5,015 nt of DNA from an uncultured Actinomycetes bacterium (GCA_903941145.1 CAJANQ010000576.1:1-5015), one strand, 5' to 3'. Shown: positions 1 through 4,797, counted from the stretch's first letter. Made by a program: numbers and translations. Notes: generated from the letters alone by a model not told the origin.

Positions 1-36
1 CTCGCCGCGGGGCTGGTGCTGGGCGGCGTGCTGTAG
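1..36 (+). CDS. C-terminal 11 codons of an unidentified protein (5' truncated by window)
   Basis: An open frame enters from the left edge and reads LAAGLVLGGVL before a TAG stop at 34-36. The residues are all small or hydrophobic, as in the end of a membrane helix, but 11 residues cannot identify a family. The reading is supported mainly by position. The stop lies four bases before the stop codon of the convergent GH5 gene, which is a common tail-to-tail arrangement in compact genomes, and nothing else accounts for these bases. It could be a chance frame. No terminator fits between the two stops. Confidence 0.45.
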   Translation, partial: LAAGLVLGGVL

Positions 37-40
37 GCGG

Positions 41-1552
41 TCAGCCGACGCTGATGCGGTAGCTGCCGCTCACGCTCACGAACAACCGCCAGCCGCCGTC
101 CTGCTGCTGCGCCGTGACGGCACCGATGCCGTCACCGGTCACCGTGGGCTCGGTGGTCGAGCTGGTCGGGAACCACAGGTCAGCAGTGCTCTGGACGTCG
201 GTCGTCCCGGTCACGGTGAGCGGACCAGGCCCGCACACCGACGCGTCGATCGAGGTCAGCCGCCCCGGCACGGCCCGCGGGTACGGCCGCGTCGGACATG
301 CCTGGGTGGACCGGGCGTCGGCACAGCTGGGGAGCCGGCGCTGCACCTCGTCCTCCGGCATGGGGAAGAACGTGTTGTGCGGGTCGCCGCAGGCCTGCTC
401 CCACTGCCACCAGGTGTCGCCGGCAAAGAGGTTGGCGTCGACCAGCCGGTGCACGCGAGCGGCCCACGCCTCGTTGAACTCGCTGCTGCGGTAGGCGCCG
501 TACTCGCCCAGGAACACCGGTGCCCGGTAGGCGGTGCGCCCGGCGGTGCCGTAGGCGTTGAGCGAGAAGTCCAGGAACCCTGCGATGTCGTCGAACGACT
601 CCGCGTAGGTGTGCGGGGCGAACACCACGTTGGTGTCCATGGAGAAGTCGAAGGGGATGAGCGGGAACCCGCCGAAGAGCGGCTCCACGAACGCTGCGTG
701 GGTCGGCGCACCGGGTGCGAACGTGCGCTCGGCCTGACGGATCTGCCGGATGGCGTCGTCGTAGGCCAACGCCAGGCCGGCGGTCGCCTGGTCGACCGAC
801 GACCCCACACCGGGCTCGTTCAGCAGGTCGAAGCCGGCCACGCCGGGGTTCCCGGCGAAGAGGCCGCCGATGTAGCCCCAGAGCTCTGCGAACTCGTCCC
901 GGACGCCCTCACGGTTGCCGTAGAAGTTGTCCCAGGCCTGCTGGACGGCGGGCGGGGTCTCTCGTTTCCCGTCGGGCGAGCACGTCTCCCTGCCGTCGGT
1001 GAACGTGGCCCACTCCGGGGCGCCGTCCCAGCCGCGGGTGCGCTGCCAGCCGGCCGGGCAGGGGTGGTCCGCAGGGGAGTAGACGAACTTGGACCAGGCG
1101 TCCTGGTGCAGGTCGACCAGGACGTACATGCCGTGTGCGTTGGCCTGCTCGACGGCGTCGACCACGCGCTGGGCGTAGGCCTCGTCGATCTGGTCTCGCT
1201 CGGGCTCCCACGCCGACCAGGTCGTGACCAGCCGTACGACGTTGAACCCGTAGGCCTGGGCGTCGTCCCAGTCGGCCTCGTCCAGCGTTGCCACGGCGGG
1301 CAGTCGGGGGTCGGTGACGAAGTAGTCACCGAGCTGGTTGAAGTTGGCACCCCGGAGGGTCACCTGTCGGCCGGCCGAGTCGTAGAGCGCAGCGTCGGTG
1401 CCGCGGGTGGCCGTCAGCGGGAGCAGCTCGGTCGACGTCCCCGGGTCGGTCGTCGTCGGTGCAGGCGGTGTGGTGCAGGAGCCGGCGAGCAGCACGAGCG
1501 CCGCCAGTCCGCCCGCCACGAGTGCGCGGTTCCGTCGTGTGGTCCGAGTCAT
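41..1552 (-). CDS. Lipoprotein glycoside hydrolase family 5, endoglycoceramidase-like
   Basis: This 503-residue protein is a predicted exported retaining beta-glycosidase. The ATG at 1552 was chosen because it follows a purine-rich SD-like stretch (1558-1564) and opens with a signal peptide: basic MTRTTRRNR, a hydrophobic core at about 10-24, and a lipobox LAGSC with the lipid-modified Cys at 26. A Pro/Thr-rich tether follows at about 27-40. The (beta/alpha)8 domain spans about 45-430. It contains DLHQD (147-151), FDLLNEPG (241-248) with E246 as predicted acid/base, PHTY (313-316), and FLGEYG (347-352) with E350 as predicted nucleophile. WWQWEQACGD (381-390) is likely near the active-site mouth. 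A small beta-rich C-terminal domain covers about 431-503. Six further cysteines (165, 191, 388, 410, 419, 440) could form disulfides, as expected outside the cytoplasm. DLHQD and DLLNEP resemble endoglycoceramidases, which release the glycan from glycosylceramides. The true substrate is inferred only, and another glycolipid or beta-glycoside is possible. The frame stays open upstream into the tRNA gene, but that part lacks a signal peptide and is not coding. Confidence 0.9.
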   Translation of the reverse strand: MTRTTRRNRALVAGGLAALVLLAGSCTTPPAPTTTDPGTSTELLPLTATRGTDAALYDSAGRQVTLRGANFNQLGDYFVTDPRLPAVATLDEADWDDAQAYGFNVVRLVTTWSAWEPERDQIDEAYAQRVVDAVEQANAHGMYVLVDLHQDAWSKFVYSPADHPCPAGWQRTRGWDGAPEWATFTDGRETCSPDGKRETPPAVQQAWDNFYGNREGVRDEFAELWGYIGGLFAGNPGVAGFDLLNEPGVGSSVDQATAGLALAYDDAIRQIRQAERTFAPGAPTHAAFVEPLFGGFPLIPFDFSMDTNVVFAPHTYAESFDDIAGFLDFSLNAYGTAGRTAYRAPVFLGEYGAYRSSEFNEAWAARVHRLVDANLFAGDTWWQWEQACGDPHNTFFPMPEDEVQRRLPSCADARSTQACPTRPYPRAVPGRLTSIDASVCGPGPLTVTGTTDVQSTADLWFPTSSTTEPTVTGDGIGAVTAQQQDGGWRLFVSVSGSYRISVG

Positions 1553-1557
1553 GCCTG

Positions 1558-1564
1558 TCCCCCT
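1558..1564 (-). promoter_or_regulatory. Ribosome binding site for the GH5 gene
   Basis: On the minus strand AGGGGGA lies 5 bases before the ATG at 1552. It is a good purine match to the anti-SD region and supports this start over the longer open frame that runs back into the tRNA gene. By contrast, tadA and dnaX have no such site. Confidence 0.6.
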
Positions 1565-1636
1565 GTGCACGGGCGCGAGGGTCGCACAATTTTCCGGCGG
1601 ATTCCATCCCCCGGACGTGTCCCCCGACGCGCCAGA

Positions 1637-1655
1637 GCCCCCGACGAGCGGGGGC
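1637..1655 (-). terminator. GC-rich hairpin after tRNA-Ser(CGA)
   Basis: A perfect 7-bp stem, GCCCCCG paired with CGGGGGC around a 5-base loop, begins 6 bases past the tRNA CCA end on the minus strand. No T-run follows it, so it is not a textbook intrinsic terminator. U-poor hairpins behind stable RNA genes are common in high-GC actinobacteria and may act in termination or as a 3' processing barrier. It lies between the tRNA and the GH5 gene, so it may keep the two transcription units apart. Confidence 0.4.
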
Positions 1656-1661
1656 CCTGTG

Positions 1662-1751
1662 TGGCGGAGAGCGTGGGATTCGAACCCACGGTGGCCTTGC
1701 GACCACAACGGTTTTCGAGACCGTCCCATTCGTCCGCTCTGGCAGCTCTCC
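1662..1751 (-). tRNA. tRNA-Ser(CGA)
   Basis: The minus strand folds as a 90-base serine tRNA including an encoded CCA. The acceptor stem GGAGAGC (1751-1745) pairs with GCTCTCC (1672-1666), followed by discriminator G and CCA. The anticodon stem ACGGT/ACCGT encloses the loop CTCGAAA, giving anticodon CGA (plus-strand 1715-1717), which reads UCG. A long variable arm GTGGTC-GCAA-GGCCAC marks it as class II, and the T-arm GTGGG-TTCGAAT-CCCAC is standard. UCG is the most used serine codon in the first half of dnaX in this window (9 of the first 18 serines). The gene starts 10 bases after the tadA stop codon in the same direction. Confidence 0.97.
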
Positions 1752-1758
1752 GGAGACG

Positions 1759-1764
1759 ACGCTA
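1759..1764 (-). promoter_or_regulatory. Candidate -10 box for tRNA-Ser(CGA), overlapping the tadA stop codon
   Basis: The minus strand reads TAGCGT here, matching TAnnnT, and lies 7 bases before the mature tRNA 5' end, which would place the start point at the tRNA itself. Its first three bases are the TAG stop codon of tadA. A weak -35 candidate, TTCGCC (3 of 6 bases), lies 18 bases further upstream inside tadA. Co-transcription from tadA followed by RNase P cleavage is an equally simple alternative. Confidence 0.35.
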
Positions 1765-2274
1765 GTCACCTGCCCGACGCTGGGCGAAATAGGAACGGAG
1801 CAGCTCCGCGCACTCGTGCTCCTTCACGCCGCGGCGGGTGGCGAACTCGTGGTTCAGCCTCGGGTCCTGGCCCAGGTGGTAGAGCGAGCCGGTGGCGCCG
1901 GCCTTCATGTCGTCGGCCCCGAAGACCACCCCGGCCACCCGTGACGCCCAGAGCGCGCCGGCGCACATGGGGCACGGCTCCAGCGTGACGACCACCAGGC
2001 AGTCGTCGAGGCGCCAGCGGCCGAGCGTCAGCGCGGCGTGGCGGATGGCGAGCACCTCGGCGTGCGCGGTGGGGTCGCCGGTGAGCTCGCGCTCGTTGTG
2101 GCGGGCGGCCACGAGGACGCCGTCGGTGCGGTCCTCGTTGAGCTGCACCACGACGGCACCCACGGGGACGTCGCCGGCTGCGGCTGCGGCACGGGCCTCG
2201 TCGAGGGCCCGGTCCATCCACGCGTCATGGAGGTCGAGGGCGGGCAGCACAGGTCCGTCGGTGGGTCGTGGCAT
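1762..2274 (-). CDS. tadA: tRNA-specific adenosine deaminase TadA
   Basis: This 170-residue cytosolic zinc enzyme is predicted to convert A34 to inosine in the anticodon of tRNA-Arg(ACG), letting one tRNA read CGU, CGC and CGA. The cytidine deaminase-like fold is clear. DVPVGAVVV (35-43) is followed by N60, then TAHAEV (69-74) with zinc ligand H71 and proton-shuttle E73, and EPCPMCAGA (99-107) with zinc ligands C101 and C104. The tail has the TadA-type pattern LNHEFATRRGVKEHECAELL (140-159), which separates it from guanine or cytosine deaminases. The ATG at 2274 leaves about 18 residues before the conserved WMDRAL, close to the E. coli layout; M20 is a possible later start but would remove W19. 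No SD precedes the ATG, while TACCGT lies 6 bases upstream, so the mRNA may be leaderless. The gene lies between two serine tRNA genes on the same strand. A related deaminase activity cannot be fully excluded, but TadA is by far the best fit. Confidence 0.96.
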   Translation of the reverse strand: MPRPTDGPVLPALDLHDAWMDRALDEARAAAAAGDVPVGAVVVQLNEDRTDGVLVAARHNERELTGDPTAHAEVLAIRHAALTLGRWRLDDCLVVVTLEPCPMCAGALWASRVAGVVFGADDMKAGATGSLYHLGQDPRLNHEFATRRGVKEHECAELLRSYFAQRRAGD

Positions 2275-2280
2275 GTGCGG

Positions 2281-2286
2281 ACGGTA
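2281..2286 (-). promoter_or_regulatory. Candidate -10 box of a leaderless tadA promoter
   Basis: The minus strand reads TACCGT (TAnnnT) 6 bases before the tadA ATG, so a transcript would begin at or next to the start codon. No SD sequence lies between them. A -35 candidate, GTGGCC at 2309-2304, matches only 3 of 6 consensus bases at 17-bp spacing. Confidence 0.4.
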
Positions 2287-2288
2287 GC

Positions 2289-2306
2289 GCCGGTGCGGGC
2301 ACCGGC
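2289..2306. repeat. Perfect 8+2+8 inverted repeat upstream of tadA
   Basis: The arms GCCGGTGC and GCACCGGC are separated by GG. The dyad fills most of the space between the candidate tadA -10 and -35, where a repressor site would sit. It could instead be a hairpin in read-through RNA from tRNA-Ser(GGA). In such GC-rich DNA, dyads of this size occur by chance, so only the existence of the repeat is firm. Confidence 0.5.
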
Positions 2307-2327
2307 CACAGAGCCCCACAACGGCAG

Positions 2328-2352
2328 CGGCCGCCCCACGAGGAGGCGGCCG
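2328..2352 (-). terminator. GC-rich hairpin after tRNA-Ser(GGA)
   Basis: A perfect 8-bp stem, CGGCCGCC paired with GGCGGCCG around a 9-base loop, starts 4 bases past the tRNA CCA end on the minus strand. No T-run follows. Its placement mirrors the hairpin after the other serine tRNA, which favours a role in ending or trimming the tRNA transcript before tadA. Read-through into tadA remains possible. Confidence 0.4.
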
Positions 2353-2356
2353 GCCG

Positions 2357-2444
2357 TGGCGGAGACGGTGGGATTCGAACCCACGGTGGGTTGCCCCACA
2401 CACGCTTTCCAAGCGTGCCGATTCGGCCGCTCTCGCACGTCTCC
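2357..2444 (-). tRNA. tRNA-Ser(GGA)
   Basis: The minus strand forms an 88-base class II tRNA with encoded CCA. The acceptor stem GGAGACG (2444-2438) pairs with CGTCTCC (2367-2361), followed by discriminator G. The anticodon stem CACGC/GCGTG closes the loop TTGGAAA, giving anticodon GGA (plus-strand 2408-2410), which reads UCC and UCU. The variable arm is GTGGG-GCAA-CCCAC, and the T-arm is identical to that of the nearby tRNA-Ser(CGA). UCC is the second most used serine codon in the first half of dnaX here (6 of 18). It is the first gene of the leftward translation block and starts 23 bases from the divergent SRP RNA. Confidence 0.97.
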
Positions 2445-2451
2445 GGGCGAG

Positions 2452-2457
2452 AAGTTA
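2452..2457 (-). promoter_or_regulatory. Candidate -10 box for tRNA-Ser(GGA)
   Basis: The minus strand reads TAACTT, a TAnnnT match, 7 bases before the tRNA 5' end. Its two outer bases on the right (2456-2457) are shared with the opposing ffs -10. No convincing -35 is seen; the 17-bp position (2480-2475) reads AGGTCG and lies inside the SRP RNA gene. Confidence 0.45.
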
Positions 2458-2461
2458 GCCT
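2456..2461 (+). promoter_or_regulatory. Candidate -10 box for the SRP RNA gene
   Basis: TAGCCT (TAnnnT) ends 6 bases before 2468, the first paired base of the SRP RNA closing helix, so the predicted start point and the RNA 5' end coincide. The -35 region falls inside tRNA-Ser(GGA); CTCGCA at 2432-2437 is only a 3 of 6 match at 18-bp spacing. Confidence 0.45.
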
Positions 2462-2467
2462 GTGTGC

Positions 2468-2605
2468 GTACGCGCGACCTCAGGCGGCGGCCGGGTCCTG
2501 TGCAACGGCAGCCCGTGAACCGAGTCAGGGCCGGAAGGCAGCAGCTCTCAGCGGAACCTGTTGTGTGCCGCAGATCGCCTGGCCGCCACCTGAGGTCGTG
2601 CGTAC
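2468..2605 (+). ncRNA. ffs: Signal recognition particle RNA, small bacterial (4.5S) type
   Basis: The RNA scaffold of SRP binds Ffh and FtsY to target nascent membrane proteins. The signature is the domain IV hairpin GTCAGGGCCGGAAGGCAGCAG at 2524-2544, with the GGAA tetraloop at 2533-2536 and the conserved asymmetric loop bases on both sides. Outside this the two halves keep pairing: CGGCA (2506-2510) with TGCCG (2566-2570), then a long base helix from 2468-2492 with 2581-2605. That helix has 25 positions, of which 23 are Watson-Crick, one is G-U and one is a C-A mismatch (2485/2588). There is no Alu domain, so it is the short form, but at about 138 bases it is longer than the roughly 100-base forms I know. 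The outer helix may be trimmed in the mature RNA. The ends are inferred from pairing, the -10 box and the T5 tract. The position just upstream of dnaX is a known actinobacterial arrangement. Confidence 0.93.
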
Positions 2606-2610
2606 TTTTT
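2581..2610 (+). terminator. Intrinsic terminator of the SRP RNA gene
   Basis: The 3' arm of the closing helix (2581-2605) is followed immediately by TTTTT (2606-2610), so the mature RNA's own end-to-end stem doubles as the terminator hairpin. This is the only T5 tract near any RNA gene in the window. It should separate ffs from dnaX and is consistent with dnaX having its own promoter. Confidence 0.65.
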
Positions 2611-2672
2611 GCCCCGGTTCGCTGTCGCGGCGGGGCGTGCCGGCACCCGTCAGGGGCGTCGGACAGACCCTC

Positions 2673-2678
2673 TAGGCT
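2673..2678 (+). promoter_or_regulatory. Candidate -10 box of a leaderless dnaX promoter
   Basis: TAGGCT (TAnnnT) ends 7 bases before the GTG at 2686, so transcription would begin at or beside the start codon. No SD lies between. No good -35 is seen at 16-18 bp. A 10-bp palindrome, GTGCCGGCAC, at 2637-2646 lies just upstream of the expected -35 and may be chance. Confidence 0.4.
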
Positions 2679-2685
2679 GCGGCCC

Positions 2686-4797
2686 GTGGCCCAGCAGTCC
2701 CTCTACCGGCGGTACCGACCGCGGAACTTCGCCCAGCTGCGCGGCCAGGACCACGTCGTGCGGGCACTCCGCAACGCGGTGGCCAACAGCACCGAGGGCC
2801 ACGCCTACTTGTTCTCGGGCCCTCGTGGCACCGGCAAGACGTCCACGGCCCGCATCCTGGCCAAGGCACTCAACTGCGAGAACCTGCACGACGGCGAGCC
2901 GTGCTGCGAGTGCCACGCCTGTCTGGAGATCGAGGCCGGCCGCTCGTTCGACCTCATGGAGCTCGACGCCGCGTCCAACAACGGCGTCGAGGCCATCCGC
3001 GACCTGATCGAGCGGTCGGTCGTCGGATCGCCGGGCCGTACCAAGGTGTACATCCTCGACGAGGTCCACATGCTGTCCACGGCCGCGTCCAACGCGCTGC
3101 TGAAGACGCTCGAGGAGCCGCCCGAGCAGGTGTGCTTCGTGCTGGCCACCACCGACCCGCACAAGGTGCTGCCCACCATCCGCAGCCGGACACAGCACTT
3201 CGAGTTCAGCCTGCTCACCGCGACCGAGCTCGAGGACTACGTCCGCTGGGTCGTCGCCGATGCCGGACTCACGGTCGACGACGACGCCGTGTCGTGGGTG
3301 GTCCGCCAGGGTCGCGGCTCGGCGCGCGACACCCTCTCCGCACTCGACCAGGTGGTGGCCGCCGGCGGGGTCGTCGTGCGCACCGAGCCGGTCGAGCAGC
3401 TCTACCAGGCCGTGGCCGACAAGGACCCGGGTGCGGCCATCGCGGCGGTGGCCGACGCGCTCGCGCAGGGCCACGACCCACGGGTTCTCGGTGACGCCTT
3501 CCTGACCTCGCTGCGCGACTGCTTCCTGGTGTCGCTCGGCGTCGAGGTCCCGCACCTCGTCGACGCCGACCAGGGCTACCTGGCCGACTGGGCCCAGCGT
3601 CTCGGCACGGCCACCATCACCCGCACCATGGAGTCGGTCGGCGCTGCACTCGTGGAGATGCGCCAGGCCGCCGACCCACGGATCCCGCTCGAGGTCGCGC
3701 TCGTCCGGCTGACCCAGGGCGCGGACCAGTCCGTCGAGGCACTCGCCGCCCGCGTGGCCGCGCTCGAGGCCGCCCTGGCCGAGGGCGGCGCGCCGGTCGC
3801 CGCGCCGGGTGGCGCTGCGGCGCCTGCTCCCTCCGCTGCTGCGGCACCGGCCCCGCGGGGCGACGGCCACACGGGCGCCGCGAGCGCACGCGCCGCGCTG
3901 GCCAAGACCCGGGGTGGGGAAGAGGCCGCTGCGGCCCAGGCCGCATCGGCTCCTCCTGCCGCGCCGGTTCCTGCCGCGCCCGCACCGGCTGAACCTGCGC
4001 CGGCTGCTCCCGCGCCTCCGGCCGATCCCGCGCCTCCGGCCGATCCCGAAGCCGGTGCTCCTGCGACGCCTGCGGCTGCCCCGCCCTCTGCGCCGCCGGC
4101 CACGCCCGGTGCCCGACCGGCCCTCGGTGCCATGCGCGGCCGACAGGGTCGTGCTGGTGGACCGCCGCCGGTCCCGGGCCGGACGCCCGCCCCCGAGCCG
4201 GCCGCCGAACCCGTCGCTGCCGAACCCTCTGCGCCGGCTGCGGCCGAGCCCGCAACTGCTCCCGCCACGCCGGCCGCTGCTGCTCCAGCTCCTGCCGCCG
4301 AGCCTGCTCCTGCTCCTGCCCCCGCTCCGACCCCTGTGGCTGCAGCCGCATCTGGTGGCGACCTCGACGTCGAGCGGGTCGTCGCGCTCTTCGGCGAGTC
4401 GGTGGTCCCGGCGCTCAAGGGCGTCGGCAAGGCGCTCTACACCCACGGCCGTGTGGTCCGCACCGAGGGCGACACCGTGGTGTTCGCCCTGGAGAACCCA
4501 CCGACCCGCGACCGGGCCGACAAGTACCGCGAGCCGGTCGAGCAGGCGCTCACCAGCCGGCTCGGCCGACCGGTCTCCGTGCGGCTCATCACCGAGGACG
4601 AAGCGGGCGACGGTGGCGTGGCCCCGGCTGCAACGCCAGCCGCGGCCGCCGCTGAAGAGGCCGCCGCAGAGTCCGAGATCATCGCCGAGCTCGACGACCT
4701 CGAGGTGGCCGACGTCGCGGTGTCCGGCATCGACAAGCTGACCAAGGCGTTCCCGGGCGCGACGCTCGTGGACGAGGACCAACAGGAGCCCTTCTGA
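2686..4797 (+). CDS. dnaX: DNA polymerase III subunits gamma/tau (clamp loader ATPase)
   Basis: This 703-residue protein is the ATPase motor of the clamp loader, which opens the sliding clamp and loads it on primed DNA. The GTG at 2686 puts the canonical QQSLYRRYRPRNF at the N terminus; the frame is open upstream but crosses the SRP RNA and tRNA genes. The AAA+ core has Walker A GPRGTGKTS (45-53), zinc ligands C64, C73, C76 and C79 in the usual spacing (with an extra C74), Walker B DEVH (125-128), sensor 1 ATTDP (154-158), arginine finger R168 in SRT (167-169), and sensor 2 GSARD (211-215, R214). The collar domain covers about 240-345. A short heptad-like segment (350-365) leads into a linker at about 367-556, almost all Ala and Pro. 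A folded C-terminal domain lies at about 557-636 (ERVVALFGESVVPALKGVGK), followed by an Ala/Glu stretch and an acidic tail with LTKAFPGATLVDED (685-698). The C-terminal domain is expected to contact the polymerase, as tau does. No A-rich slippery site for a gamma frameshift is seen. The stop overlaps the ybaB start. Confidence 0.97.
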   Translation: MAQQSLYRRYRPRNFAQLRGQDHVVRALRNAVANSTEGHAYLFSGPRGTGKTSTARILAKALNCENLHDGEPCCECHACLEIEAGRSFDLMELDAASNNGVEAIRDLIERSVVGSPGRTKVYILDEVHMLSTAASNALLKTLEEPPEQVCFVLATTDPHKVLPTIRSRTQHFEFSLLTATELEDYVRWVVADAGLTVDDDAVSWVVRQGRGSARDTLSALDQVVAAGGVVVRTEPVEQLYQAVADKDPGAAIAAVADALAQGHDPRVLGDAFLTSLRDCFLVSLGVEVPHLVDADQGYLADWAQRLGTATITRTMESVGAALVEMRQAADPRIPLEVALVRLTQGADQSVEALAARVAALEAALAEGGAPVAAPGGAAAPAPSAAAAPAPRGDGHTGAASARAALAKTRGGEEAAAAQAASAPPAAPVPAAPAPAEPAPAAPAPPADPAPPADPEAGAPATPAAAPPSAPPATPGARPALGAMRGRQGRAGGPPPVPGRTPAPEPAAEPVAAEPSAPAAAEPATAPATPAAAAPAPAAEPAPAPAPAPTPVAAAASGGDLDVERVVALFGESVVPALKGVGKALYTHGRVVRTEGDTVVFALENPPTRDRADKYREPVEQALTSRLGRPVSVRLITEDEAGDGGVAPAATPAAAAAEEAAAESEIIAELDDLEVADVAVSGIDKLTKAFPGATLVDEDQQEPF
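4009..4044 (+). repeat. Two perfect 18-bp tandem repeats in the dnaX linker
   Basis: CCCGCGCCTCCGGCCGAT occurs twice head to tail (4009-4026, 4027-4044) and is followed by a partial CCCG. It encodes PAPPAD twice, in frame. This suggests that the Pro/Ala linker grows or shrinks by slippage in multiples of three bases without disturbing the reading frame. Confidence 0.9.
4784..4788 (+). promoter_or_regulatory. Ribosome binding site for the ybaB-family gene
   Basis: AGGAG lies 8 bases before the ATG at 4797, inside the last codons of dnaX. It supports this start codon and indicates translation of the second gene from a shared dnaX mRNA. Confidence 0.7.

Noticed and set aside
1553..1729. N-terminal extension of the GH5 reading frame, reaching into the tRNA-Ser(CGA) gene
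   Set aside because: It overlaps the tRNA and its hairpin, has no signal peptide, and the ATG at 1552 has an SD-like site and a clear lipoprotein signal.
1747..1756. Palindrome TCTCCGGAGA across the tRNA-Ser(CGA) 5' boundary
   Set aside because: It arises because the leader ends in TCTCC next to the tRNA's GGAGA. The other serine tRNA has no such feature, so it is probably chance.
377..1765. 462-codon plus-strand open frame opposite the GH5 gene
   Set aside because: Val/Gly/Arg-biased composition with no recognisable motif, and it runs through the tRNA. The minus strand has clear catalytic motifs over the same span.
2275..2412. N-terminal extension of the tadA frame through tRNA-Ser(GGA)
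   Set aside because: The extra 46 residues are the translated tRNA and its hairpin. TadA proteins begin close to the WMDRAL segment, as with the start at 2274.
2611..2636. Hairpin GCCCCG/CGGGGC between ffs and dnaX as a second terminator or riboswitch
   Set aside because: A 6-bp stem with a 14-base loop is expected by chance in this composition, no T-run follows, and it matches no riboswitch I know.
2038..2685. 216-residue upstream extension of the dnaX frame
   Set aside because: It runs opposite to tadA and through tRNA-Ser(GGA) and the SRP RNA. The canonical DnaX N terminus begins at the GTG at 2686.
3784..4353. Programmed frameshift site producing a short gamma form of DnaX
   Set aside because: No A-rich slippery heptamer with a following stem is seen near the end of the collar domain. 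GC-rich stems are everywhere here and are not evidence alone.
2650..4782. Long open frames antisense to dnaX, including one of about 710 codons
   Set aside because: They are rich in Arg, Gly and Ser in low-complexity runs, as expected from the reverse complement of GC-rich coding sequence, and have no domain or start signal.
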